Shown in pieces: positions 56,813-64,000 of a stretch of 64,000 nucleotides of DNA. Positions within the stretch are counted from its first letter, which is position 1. Each line of letters begins with the position of its first letter. The position numbers and the translations under genes were made by a program. This stretch comes from Pseudoalteromonas sp. Z1A8 (lineage in GTDB: Bacteria; Pseudomonadota; Gammaproteobacteria; Enterobacterales; Alteromonadaceae): the NCBI RefSeq assembly GCF_011378855.1, contig NZ_WTLB01000002.1, positions 62,001 to 126,000 on the forward strand, in the 5' to 3' direction. The notes below the pieces were generated by a model. It did not search any database. It was not told the DNA's origin and was given only the letters and a program-made list of their open reading frames with translations.

Positions 56813-58210
56813 TTAAGACCATCCTTTTATTTTTCTATAAATGGTGGATGCACTTACCCCTAAATAAGCAGCAGCAAGAGGAATGTTGTCTTCACAGCTT
56901 TTAATTGCATTTTCAATCGCCCTTTTTTCAACTTGCCACAAAGGTTCTATATCGTGAACAGACATAGGGGATAGTTGGACACTCTGCTCGTTTGTATTGT
57001 GAATTGACTTAGTTGAGCTTGAATGCTTTACAGCGCCTAATCCAAATGAGTTTGGTAGCATGTCCTTTTCAATTACATCGCCATCATTAATAACGACTGT
57101 GTTTTCAATTACATTTTGTAGTTCGCGAATATTTCCTGGCCAATCGTAATTACAAAAAAGCGCCTTAACTTCATCAGAAAAGCCAATAAAGTGCTTTGAA
57201 TTACTATCGCTTTTTTGTTTTAAAATATACTCAGCGAGCAGTAATATATCGTTTCCGCGCTCTCTTAATGGAGGTAGTTTTACGGGAATAACATTTAAAC
57301 GATAATATAAATCTTCTCTAAAGCGCCCTTCAGCAACCTCTATTATTGGGTTTCTGTTTGTTGCACAGACTAATCGAACATCGCTGTGTAATACTTCACT
57401 ACTGCCAACTTTGCTAAATATGCCTGTTTGTAAAAAGCGTAACAATTTAGCTTGTAAGTTAAGTTCCATTTCACATAATTCGTCTAAAAATAACGTGCCG
57501 CCGTTGGCCACTTCAACTGCGCCCTTTCGATCGCTTAACGCACCACTAAATGCCCCTTTAACATGACCAAAAAATTCTGATTCAAATAACTCAGTAGGAA
57601 TTGCTGCACAGTTTATAGCAATAAAAGGTCCTTTATTTCGGGGACTTGCATCATGGAGGGTCTGCGCACACACTTCTTTACCTGTACCACTTTCACCTGT
57701 AATAAATACACATGCTTTACTTCTAGCGGCACTATCAAGCAATCTAAAAACGGTTTTCATGGCGAGTGATTCACCAACAAAATCTTGGCTTTTATCTCTG
57801 TTTTTAACCAATGGCTGTACTTTAACTTGCTCTTTTGGTGTTAACGCACTTTCTACTGAGCTAATGAGTCGCTGACTTGTGAAGGGTTTCTCTAAAAAAT
57901 CAAAGCCACCTAAACGCATCGCTTCTACTGCTATATCAATAGAACTATTTGAGGTGATCATTACTACGTTAGCAGGATTTTTTTGTTTATTTACAAATTG
58001 TAAAACCTCCAGCCCGCTTATATCTGGCAAGCAAACATCTTGTACTATCACCGCCGGCATTTTTTCTTTAATACCGACCAAGGCAGAATAACCATCAGTA
58101 AAATGCTTACATTCAAAACCTGCCTGTTCAAGCTGACTTGCATATAAAGCACCACTGGCGATGCTATCTTCAACAATATAAACAAGACCTTTATCCATTA
58201 CATCTGACAC
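56813..58210 (-). CDS. Sigma54-dependent response regulator (LuxO/SypG-like)
   Basis: A 465-aa NtrC-type activator. The receiver (residues 9-125) has acidic Glu14/Asp15, phosphoacceptor Asp58 (VIVQDVCLPD), Thr86 and Lys108. The AAA+ domain (about 140-375) has Walker A GESGTGKE, and the sigma54-contact loop is GAFSGA rather than GAFTGA. A Fis-type helix-turn-helix closes it (IPLAAAYLGVSASTIYRKIKGW). The start is GTG with an AGGAG site. It follows the HPt gene by nine bases. LuxO-type enhancer sites in the locus (58670, 59661, 60416) are its likely targets. Confidence 0.93.
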   Translation of the reverse strand: MSDVMDKGLVYIVEDSIASGALYASQLEQAGFECKHFTDGYSALVGIKEKMPAVIVQDVCLPDISGLEVLQFVNKQKNPANVVMITSNSSIDIAVEAMRLGGFDFLEKPFTSQRLISSVESALTPKEQVKVQPLVKNRDKSQDFVGESLAMKTVFRLLDSAARSKACVFITGESGTGKEVCAQTLHDASPRNKGPFIAINCAAIPTELFESEFFGHVKGAFSGALSDRKGAVEVANGGTLFLDELCEMELNLQAKLLRFLQTGIFSKVGSSEVLHSDVRLVCATNRNPIIEVAEGRFREDLYYRLNVIPVKLPPLRERGNDILLLAEYILKQKSDSNSKHFIGFSDEVKALFCNYDWPGNIRELQNVIENTVVINDGDVIEKDMLPNSFGLGAVKHSSSTKSIHNTNEQSVQLSPMSVHDIEPLWQVEKRAIENAIKSCEDNIPLAAAYLGVSASTIYRKIKGWS

Positions 58211-58219
58211 GGCTTTCTC

Positions 58220-58594
58220 CTAAATAGCGATACTATTACTCATTATTTGATATGCATCTCGGGTTTTATCCAAGTTGTGCTTAATAACAAGCGCTGCGTG
58301 CAAATTTTCTTCTGTGGTTAGTGGTGGTGAATCATGTAATTGTGTTGCTAATGCAGCTAAAGGAGACGCTCCATATAAAGCGGCTGAGTTTTTTAGAACA
58401 TGCATTACTTCTTTAATTTTTATAATATCTTCACTGCTAATTGCCGTATCTAATTGGTTAGCCATAGTGACTAATTCATCAATAAATAAGTTAATTAATC
58501 GAGCTAACACGGTTGTCCCAACATCCTTTTCGAGTTGAGTTAATACATTTAGCTCGGTAATACTTTTATCGACAAACTGCTCTGATATAGGCAT
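58220..58594 (-). CDS. Stand-alone histidine phosphotransfer (HPt) protein
   Basis: A 124-aa four-helix HPt protein. The phosphorylatable histidine is His65 in MHVLKNSAALYGA (consensus HxLKGSS-like with Asn for Gly). It would shuttle phosphate from the hybrid kinase receiver (60558-63368) to the sigma54 regulator, as LuxU does between LuxN/LuxQ and LuxO. It is the first gene of the HPt-regulator pair, nine bases before the regulator start. Confidence 0.88.
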   Translation of the reverse strand: MPISEQFVDKSITELNVLTQLEKDVGTTVLARLINLFIDELVTMANQLDTAISSEDIIKIKEVMHVLKNSAALYGASPLAALATQLHDSPPLTTEENLHAALVIKHNLDKTRDAYQIMSNSIAI

Positions 58595-58640
58595 AAACCA
58601 CCTTTGTGTAAGTTAAAGCTTCGTACATTAATAAAATGTA

Positions 58641-58702
58641 GGAATTGTAGTTTAAGAATAATTTGTTTTTTGCATTTTGCAAATCAAAATGAATATAAAC
58701 AA
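58641..58702 (-). promoter_or_regulatory. LuxO-type site overlapping a candidate sigma70 promoter of the HPt-regulator pair
   Basis: The dyad TTGCATTTTGCAA at 58670-58682 matches TTGCAWWWTGCAA exactly. On the minus strand TTGCAA of this dyad is followed after 16 bases by TATTCT, a plausible -35/-10 pair. No sigma54 element is present in this gap, so binding here would repress, as LuxO does at its own gene. Confidence 0.6.
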
Positions 58703-59515
58703 TTACAGAGCCCAAGTATCAATACTTTTTGATAATGTTTGCGGCCTATCAAGCAAGTAGCCCTGAGCAAGATCGCAACCAAGTTGTTCTAATATTTGTA
58801 ACTGCTCATTCTCTTCAATACCTTCAGCTACCGTTTGTAAACCCAACCGCTGAGCCATGGCAATAATTGCACTACATAGCGTAAAGTCTTCATTATTAGT
58901 TGAAATACCACTTACAAAACTACGATCAATTTTTAAACCATCAATATTAAACTGACGAAGTAAACCTAAAGATGCATACCCAGTACCAAAATCATCTATC
59001 CACACTTTTACGCCTTCTTTATGGAAGTTTTCAAATGCCTTAGCTATTTTATCAGGACTATGAATGAGTGCAGTTTCTGTTAGTTCTACTTTGATAGCCT
59101 CGGGTGGTATTTGGTACTTTTCTAATAAAGACATTACTTTTGAAAACACATCACCATCTAAAATTTGTACCGGTGAAATATTTAATGAAACAGCAATATC
59201 TGTCATACCAAACTGCCGCATATGTTTTAAATCAGACAAACACTGTTCAAAAATCCAATCACCTAATTCTAAAATCATTCCCGATTGCTCTACATGAGGG
59301 ATAAATTCATCAGGACCTACAATATCAAAGTTTGGTGATTGACACCTTACTAGCGACTCAAAGCCGACCAACTTTCCTGTCCCTAGTGATACAAGCGGTT
59401 GATAAACCATTTTAAAATAATTATTTTGCATCGCATCAGACATGATTCTCTCTAACTCATGCCACCTTGCGAGATTGACTGGACTTTCCGACTCTAGATA
59501 TTTAAATGCATTCAT
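58703..59515 (-). CDS. EAL-domain c-di-GMP phosphodiesterase
   Basis: A 270-aa protein that is almost entirely an EAL domain, with no membrane segment and no attached sensor. The EAL motif reads ESL at 53-55 (FESLVRC). Other catalytic positions are present: NISP, VELTETALI, IDDFGTGYASL, GLKIDRSF and VAEGIEEN. It is probably active, lowering c-di-GMP. A sigma54-type promoter and a LuxO-type enhancer lie upstream, so expression should follow the local response regulator. Confidence 0.9.
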   Translation of the reverse strand: MNAFKYLESESPVNLARWHELERIMSDAMQNNYFKMVYQPLVSLGTGKLVGFESLVRCQSPNFDIVGPDEFIPHVEQSGMILELGDWIFEQCLSDLKHMRQFGMTDIAVSLNISPVQILDGDVFSKVMSLLEKYQIPPEAIKVELTETALIHSPDKIAKAFENFHKEGVKVWIDDFGTGYASLGLLRQFNIDGLKIDRSFVSGISTNNEDFTLCSAIIAMAQRLGLQTVAEGIEENEQLQILEQLGCDLAQGYLLDRPQTLSKSIDTWAL

Positions 59516-59557
59516 GGTTTGCTCCGATTTTCACCCTTAGTGACTTATACATTTAAG

Positions 59558-59573
59558 AGCAAGTTATAGACCA
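59558..59573 (-). promoter_or_regulatory. Sigma54-type promoter of the EAL gene
   Basis: TGGTCTATAACTTGCT keeps the GG-N10-GC spacing and a consensus TTGCT at -12; the -24 box is only TGG. It lies 43 bases upstream of the ATG. Confidence 0.6.
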
Positions 59574-59660
59574 TTTAAAAAGCTAAAGAATAAAAATAAA
59601 AATCATTAAATTCAGTATGTTAAATTTATTTTTTTGAAATTTTAAATTATTTCATTTTAT

Positions 59661-59673
59661 TTGCATTTTGCAA
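59661..59673. promoter_or_regulatory. LuxO-type enhancer upstream of the EAL gene
   Basis: TTGCATTTTGCAA, an exact match to TTGCAWWWTGCAA, 88 bases upstream of the -24/-12 element. Confidence 0.7.
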
Positions 59674-59908
59674 TTCAGATTGCAATGCACTTAAATTAAT
59701 AAGTGAGCGTTTACTAAACCTAAAAAGCTTAGAAATCAGCAAACAATTATTGGCAAAAAGTTAGAGTTAGTAATTAAAGGTGAGCATAAAGGGGAGGTTT
59801 TATAAAACTGATTAGATTACCCATGACCTAAGTTGGAAGGCGTTCAGATAATTTTAAAGCTAGTTTTAAAAAAGTTAATAATTGTGGTAGAAAACAAAAA
59901 AACGCAGG

Positions 59909-59938
59909 CAACTATAAATAGTTACCTGCGCAAAAGTC
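59909..59938 (-). terminator. Terminator of the 96-aa protein gene
   Basis: GCAGGTAACTA/TAGTTGCCTGC hairpin with one G-T pair and a 4-base loop, followed on the minus strand by TTTTTTT. It insulates the EAL gene promoter from upstream transcription. Confidence 0.85.
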
Positions 59939-59939
59939 T

Positions 59940-60230
59940 CTAGTTTGAAAGGGTGTCGTTATTTTCGTTTTTAAGGGCTGTTACATGTTGTGCATAGTTA
60001 GTATTTTGCGGATCAAACGTGTTACTCATTGACTGCGCATTTTCAACGTCAGCTTGTGTAAAAGTAATCGGCTGTATTTCCGTTAACGCTTCTACAGAAT
60101 CGCTACCGCGTAAAACTGTAATACCTATTACTAAGGTAGCTACGAGCAAAATAGACAAAACCATAATTTCTGGTGTAAGCACCCAATTATTACTTTTAGG
60201 CTGTTGTTCGGCTTTTGTGTTTGTTTGCAT
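59940..60230 (-). CDS. 96-aa single-pass membrane protein, unknown function
   Basis: A 96-aa protein with a polar, Gln-rich start, one membrane helix at about residues 22-42 (TPEIMVLSILLVATLVIGITVL) and a polar tail with many Thr and Asn. I do not recognise it. A good ribosome site (AAGGGG) is seven bases from the ATG. A strong sigma54 promoter and a near-consensus LuxO-type enhancer lie upstream and a terminator downstream, so it is a monocistronic target of the local response regulator. This regulation is inferred. Confidence 0.75.
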   Translation of the reverse strand: MQTNTKAEQQPKSNNWVLTPEIMVLSILLVATLVIGITVLRGSDSVEALTEIQPITFTQADVENAQSMSNTFDPQNTNYAQHVTALKNENNDTLSN

Positions 60231-60284
60231 ATTGCACCCCTTAAAAATTTAACTAAATTCGTCTTGATTTGATATGTAATACAT

Positions 60285-60300
60285 TGCGAAACTTGTGCCA
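60285..60300 (-). promoter_or_regulatory. Strong sigma54 promoter of the 96-aa gene
   Basis: TGGCACAAGTTTCGCA on the minus strand: exact TGGCAC at -24, GC at -12 with correct spacing, 55 bases upstream of the ATG. Confidence 0.85.
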
Positions 60301-60415
60301 ACTAAATAAAAGTAAGAACAAAATAAAATAAGTAATAAAATCAATTGATTATTAAAGGTTAAAAATAAAATTCAAAATCCAACAGTAATTCGTAAAACTA
60401 CATTTTTATTTTGAA

Positions 60416-60428
60416 TTGCAATTTGCGA
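60416..60428. promoter_or_regulatory. LuxO-type enhancer of the 96-aa gene
   Basis: TTGCAATTTGCGA matches TTGCAWWWTGCAA with one mismatch, 116 bases upstream of the sigma54 promoter. Confidence 0.65.
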
Positions 60429-60557
60429 ATCAAAATAAAAAACCACAATAAAAACACTCATTAAATACTAAAAAACAAATTTAACTTACTCCTAAAATAC
60501 TAGGTCAATTTCTTCGTTTATCAAGTTTTATGCAACATAAATCTACTTTTATATTGC

Positions 60558-63368
60558 TTAACTCAACATTTCCCACGCTTGCGCTAAACGAGTGAGCTTT
60601 AAATGCTTAGATTCAATAGCCAGTTTTGGTGCATATTTATCAAGTAATAAATAAAGTGTTTCACTTACAATTGGCTTAGCTAAATAATCATTCATCCCAG
60701 CTTCTATAAATCGCTCTTTATCACCATGAATCGCATTTGCTGTGAGTGCTATTATTGGGGTTACTATACCTAGCTGCCTAATTGCTTTGGTTGCAGAGAT
60801 CCCGTCGAGTATTGGCATTTGGATATCCATAAAAATAATATCAATTTTATAGTTTTTAGCCTTGGCTATTGCCTCTTGCCCATCACTAGCTATATGTACC
60901 TGGCATCCTTTTTGTTCTAAAAACTGCCTAATTACAATTTGATTATTTGTATTATCTTCAGCAACCAATATAGTGGTTCCGTTCAACTGAGTTAATCCTG
61001 AGGGGCTTTCTAAAACCTCTTTTTGTTCGCGATTAGTAAATATAATATCCAAATGAAACAGCTGCTCTTCCAGCAAACTAATTGCTCGCGGTACATGCGA
61101 TACTTTAAAAGGGCCATTTAACCTAAGCTCTCTGTCGTTAAGGTTTTGCGGTAATAAGCTTTCTCCATGTAAGTCTATAATGAATAAACACGGTGAATTA
61201 AGGGAGTTATATGTACTTATACGCACGCGCGTTTGGGCTAACATTTGAGGGTCAGTTAATATAATCGCATCTGGGAAATCATTATATTCAGGTATATCTG
61301 GACATATTTCATAGTGTTCAAAAGCGATAGAAAATCGAGTTACCGTGTGCTCTAACGCTGTTTTTAGAATTTGGTTACTTCCTACTATCCATACTTTTGG
61401 TTTTTTACTTCGAGCTGCAAATCCTTCTCTCAATATTGAGTCGGTTGTGTCTATTTGTAGTGGGTAGTTAACGATAAACTCACTCCCCTTGTTAAGCTCA
61501 GAACTAACCGAAATATCTCCACCTACTACATCACAAATCTGCTTACATATAGCTAGTCCTAAGCCACTACCACCGTGTTTTCGGGTAATTGAATTATCGG
61601 ATTGGATGAAAGGCATAAACATGCTTTCAATCTTATTTTTTGCTATTCCCATTCCTGTGTCTTTCACAGATAAATGAAGATTTAAATTATTACCCTTATT
61701 GTGAGTACATCTAACCGTAACCGTTATTACGCCCTGCTGCGTAAACTTAATTGCATTGGCTAATAAATTAATAGCTATTTGCCTTATACGCGCATGATCG
61801 CCAATTACTTGAGTGGGAACATCTGGATAGAAATCAAAAATAACCTCAAGCCCTTTCTGTAAAGCACTTTGAGTAATAATATCTATTGCTTCTTCAATAC
61901 ACGTATCAATACTAAATGGTTGATTATCGAGCGTTATAGCTTGTGCTTCAAAACGCGAATATGTTAATACGTCGTCAAGCACACTCAGCAACGCATCCGA
62001 ACTCGTTTTAATCATTTGTGTGTAGCGCATTTGCTCAGACGTTAAACCTGTATGATGTAAAATATCTGCAGATCCAATCACAGCATTTAATGGCGTGCGA
62101 ATTTCATGGCTAATATTTGCCATAAATCGACTTTTTGACTCAGCTAGTGTTTCAGCCTGATGTTTAGCTTCAAGTAATATTTGTTCACTTTCTATACGCT
62201 CTTGTATATCAACCAATGTTGCTGCAATTGACAATAAATCACTTTCGTAGCGACCTACAATGGGAGTTAGTGTAATTTCAACCCAGTTATTTATACCTTG
62301 TGCATTAATCAAACGTATATCAAAGCGACGTATGTCGCGCTTGCCTTGTTTATAATCAAGCAGCGTATTACTGACTTTCTCTACATCTTCTTTTGCTATA
62401 AATTCAATTATAGGTAATCCGAGGCTCTCATCTACTTTAGTATGTAATACATGCTGCCACGCTTGATTTATAAATAATAAATTACCGAGTGTATCCAGGC
62501 GTAAAACAATATCGGGAATATTATCAACTACAGAATGGTAATTATATTCTATCTCAGCCATTGCTTGCTCAGCTTTAACTCGCTGAGTAATATTAGTTTC
62601 TATGGCAATAAAGTGCATCACCTGCCCTGCATCATCTCGCACTGGGCTTGCATCAATAGCAACCCAATAAACATTGCCATTTTTATCGTAATTTATAGTT
62701 TCTACTTGAAAAGGAAGCCCATTTTTTATTGCATGAGACATAACCTTACAACTTTCTTTACATGTTTTTGGGCCCTGTAATAATTCACCTGGTGTAGTAC
62801 CTATAACTTCATCACAGGTGTAACCTGTAAGTACTTCAAAACTATTATTAACCCACTCAATCACACCAAACCTATCTGTAATAATCACTAAGTTATTTGT
62901 ATGACTCGCAACAAGAGATAAACGTTTAGCATATTTTTGCTGCTGCGTTAGCAAAAATTGAGAGTCTTTATGACGCTGAATATCATAGAGGGACCCTATA
63001 AAACCGCTTTTATCATCATAAACTAATCTCAGCTCAAACCAGTTTACGAGCCCACTACTATTTTTTATTTGTATTTCTACACTTGGAGCCTTCTTTCCTT
63101 CAAGCAAACAACAACTGTATGCAACAAAATGCATAATATCATCGCAATTCATTAACTTAGTTATATTAGAACCGATTAACGAATCGTTTGAGTAACCTAG
63201 TTTTTTCTCCCAAGCCTCATTAATATAAGTAAGATTTAAATGTTTATCGCACTCAAAAATACACTCATCTAAAATAGCTAACAACTTTGCCTGACGTCGA
63301 TTACTATTGGAGAGTTTTTCAACAAGTGCATATTGGATTTGCACTTGTAGTTCATCATTATTATTCAT
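60558..63368 (-). CDS. Hybrid sensor histidine kinase (triple PAS, HK, two receiver-like domains)
   Basis: A 936-aa cytoplasmic-looking hybrid kinase. Three PAS-type domains span about 25-400 (the second has LOV-like GELLQGPKT but no LOV cysteine). HisKA follows with His421 (ANISHEIRTPLNAVIG), then HATPase with LLANAIKFT, DTGMGI and GGSGLGL. A degenerate receiver-like region lies at about 645-760 and an intact receiver at about 795-915 with Asp848 (IIFMDIQMPILDG) and Lys in YLAKP. No membrane segment, so it senses an internal signal. It has no HPt domain; the stand-alone HPt at 58220 fills that role. Its start overlaps the hydrolase gene by 8 bases. Confidence 0.93.
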   Translation of the reverse strand: MNNNDELQVQIQYALVEKLSNSNRRQAKLLAILDECIFECDKHLNLTYINEAWEKKLGYSNDSLIGSNITKLMNCDDIMHFVAYSCCLLEGKKAPSVEIQIKNSSGLVNWFELRLVYDDKSGFIGSLYDIQRHKDSQFLLTQQQKYAKRLSLVASHTNNLVIITDRFGVIEWVNNSFEVLTGYTCDEVIGTTPGELLQGPKTCKESCKVMSHAIKNGLPFQVETINYDKNGNVYWVAIDASPVRDDAGQVMHFIAIETNITQRVKAEQAMAEIEYNYHSVVDNIPDIVLRLDTLGNLLFINQAWQHVLHTKVDESLGLPIIEFIAKEDVEKVSNTLLDYKQGKRDIRRFDIRLINAQGINNWVEITLTPIVGRYESDLLSIAATLVDIQERIESEQILLEAKHQAETLAESKSRFMANISHEIRTPLNAVIGSADILHHTGLTSEQMRYTQMIKTSSDALLSVLDDVLTYSRFEAQAITLDNQPFSIDTCIEEAIDIITQSALQKGLEVIFDFYPDVPTQVIGDHARIRQIAINLLANAIKFTQQGVITVTVRCTHNKGNNLNLHLSVKDTGMGIAKNKIESMFMPFIQSDNSITRKHGGSGLGLAICKQICDVVGGDISVSSELNKGSEFIVNYPLQIDTTDSILREGFAARSKKPKVWIVGSNQILKTALEHTVTRFSIAFEHYEICPDIPEYNDFPDAIILTDPQMLAQTRVRISTYNSLNSPCLFIIDLHGESLLPQNLNDRELRLNGPFKVSHVPRAISLLEEQLFHLDIIFTNREQKEVLESPSGLTQLNGTTILVAEDNTNNQIVIRQFLEQKGCQVHIASDGQEAIAKAKNYKIDIIFMDIQMPILDGISATKAIRQLGIVTPIIALTANAIHGDKERFIEAGMNDYLAKPIVSETLYLLLDKYAPKLAIESKHLKLTRLAQAWEMLS

Positions 63369-63972
63369 GCTCTCTCCAATGCTTTATAAAAGTATTGCTA
63401 TCACAAACTCGCGCATAAAGAGGGAAAACCTCTTCACAGTAAAATGTTTGTTCAAAAGGAGTGCGGCTCGAGGTGCAGTCGCTTAAAATAGTGACATTAA
63501 AACCGAGTTCAACAGCCGTTCGCGCAGTTGAATCAATACAGATAGAAGTCACTGTACCGGCTAAAATTATATTAGTAACGCTATGTTTTTTAAGCTTTTC
63601 AGCTAAGGCTGTATGTGTAAAAGCATTTAAACCTCTTTTACCTGGCACCACCTCTATAACATTACTAAAAGGGTCTAGCTGCTCAATTGTTTGAGCACCG
63701 TATAAACCTGCTTTAAATGCACCTACACCTGCAATGACTTTTAATATACCAATCGGATTTTTAAGCTCGCTGTAGCTTTGCGTAAAATGAATAGGCGTAT
63801 TAACAACTAAAGCAAATTGCTCTGCAAAAGAGGTTAATAAAGAGAGTGTATTTTCTACCACGCCGGTAATTCTTGATGACTCTTCAACCACCTCATACAG
63901 GACGCCTTTTGGAGAAAAGTAATCGTTTTGAAAACCAATCAAAATAAGCGCAGTTTTAGAGTAATCAGGCAT
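63361..63972 (-). CDS. Isochorismatase-family cysteine hydrolase co-transcribed with the hybrid kinase
   Basis: A 203-aa hydrolase with the catalytic triad of this family: Asp17 (IGFQNDYF), Lys112 (VPGKRGLNAF) and Cys145 (VTSICIDSTA). Members cleave isochorismate, nicotinamide, carbamoyl or other small amides; the substrate here is unknown. The first gene of a two-gene unit, it overlaps the kinase start by 8 bases. The coupling suggests that it makes or removes the kinase's signal, which is speculative. The upstream promoter lies at or beyond the window edge. Confidence 0.88.
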   Translation of the reverse strand: MPDYSKTALILIGFQNDYFSPKGVLYEVVEESSRITGVVENTLSLLTSFAEQFALVVNTPIHFTQSYSELKNPIGILKVIAGVGAFKAGLYGAQTIEQLDPFSNVIEVVPGKRGLNAFTHTALAEKLKKHSVTNIILAGTVTSICIDSTARTAVELGFNVTILSDCTSSRTPFEQTFYCEEVFPLYARVCDSNTFIKHWREHE

Positions 63973-64000
63973 CGTTATTCCTTATTAATCAATTTAAGAC

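Larger units (their letters stand above)
59516..59939. other. Regulatory intergenic region upstream of the EAL gene
   Basis: About 424 AT-rich bases containing the sigma54-type promoter (59558-59573), the LuxO-type dyad (59661-59673), a possible second half-site (TTGCAATGCA near 59680), and at the right edge the terminator of the 96-aa gene. I find no ORF above 30 codons with a ribosome site and no recognisable Qrr-type RNA. Confidence 0.6.
60231..60557. other. Regulatory intergenic region between the hybrid kinase and the 96-aa gene
   Basis: About 327 AT-rich bases holding the sigma54 promoter (60285-60300) and LuxO-type dyad (60416-60428) of the 96-aa gene. No other supported feature. The hybrid kinase ends at the right edge without an obvious terminator. 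Confidence 0.6.

Noticed and set aside
59730..59790. Plus-strand TTGGCAAAAAGTTAGAG as a sigma54 promoter
   Set aside because: The invariant GC of the -12 box is absent and no plus-strand gene follows.
59574..59908. Possible Qrr-type small RNA under the LuxO-like site
   Set aside because: The only sigma54 element in this gap points straight into the EAL gene and no conserved Qrr-like core or independent terminator-bounded RNA is visible.
62560..62910. LOV photosensor in the second PAS domain of the hybrid kinase
   Set aside because: The segment has the LOV-like GELLQGPKT but lacks the flavin-adduct cysteine of the NCRFLQ motif, so light sensing is unsupported.

Overview
The window reads as a chromosomal segment of a marine gammaproteobacterium of the order Alteromonadales, most likely Pseudoalteromonas. 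This is an inference from low GC content, protein similarity as I recall it, E. coli-like synteny blocks and a sodium/proton Mrp antiporter operon. Coding density is high and most genes are housekeeping genes.

Layout. 115-5703: a Phd/YefM-type antitoxin with no toxin beside it, an RDD membrane protein, an old-yellow-enzyme reductase, a TonB-like anchored protein, a CIA30 protein, small unknown proteins and an FKBP isomerase. 5721-8677: a Lon-type protease and a YbeL-type zinc-ribbon protein. 8874-21627: the conserved envelope, lipoate and NAD block leuS-lptE-holA-nadD-rsfS-rlmH-mrdA-mrdB-rlpA-dacA-ybeD-lipB-lipA. 21798-25839: an RRM protein, a TetR regulator divergent from a metallo-beta-lactamase-fold hydrolase, a 49-aa membrane ORF on the minus strand, and an M28 peptidase. 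26100-27254: three tandem EF-hand genes, one split by a 264-bp MITE and one that has lost its calcium ligands. 28173-31226: a MerR/copA/cupredoxin copper operon behind a promoter with a 19-bp spacer. 31427-34711: a GGDEF-EAL sensor and a DUF2059 protein. 34842-40642: a six-gene Mrp antiporter operon with fused MrpAB. 40860-52772: a metalloprotease-like protein, nlpI, pnp, rpsO, truB, rbfA, infB, nusA, rimP and initiator tRNA, all on the minus strand. 53213-56699: a globin-like protein, an FeS-type photolyase, Hsp20 behind a heat-shock promoter, and a peroxiredoxin-like protein. 56813-63972: a signalling locus.

The signalling locus is the most interesting part. It encodes a hybrid sensor kinase, a stand-alone HPt protein and a sigma54-type response regulator of LuxO/SypG architecture, plus an EAL protein, a 96-aa membrane protein and an isochorismatase-family hydrolase. 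All three intergenic gaps carry a dyad matching, exactly or with one mismatch, the LuxO enhancer consensus TTGCAWWWTGCAA as I recall it. Two of these dyads lie about 90-120 bp upstream of sigma54 -24/-12 elements, in front of the EAL gene and the 96-aa gene. The third overlaps a possible sigma70 promoter of the HPt-regulator pair. Together they suggest a self-contained LuxO-like regulon whose outputs are a c-di-GMP phosphodiesterase and a small membrane protein, and no Qrr sRNA is apparent here.

Limits: all assignments come from reading the sequence and memory of families, with no database search. Promoters, operators and terminators are pattern calls.
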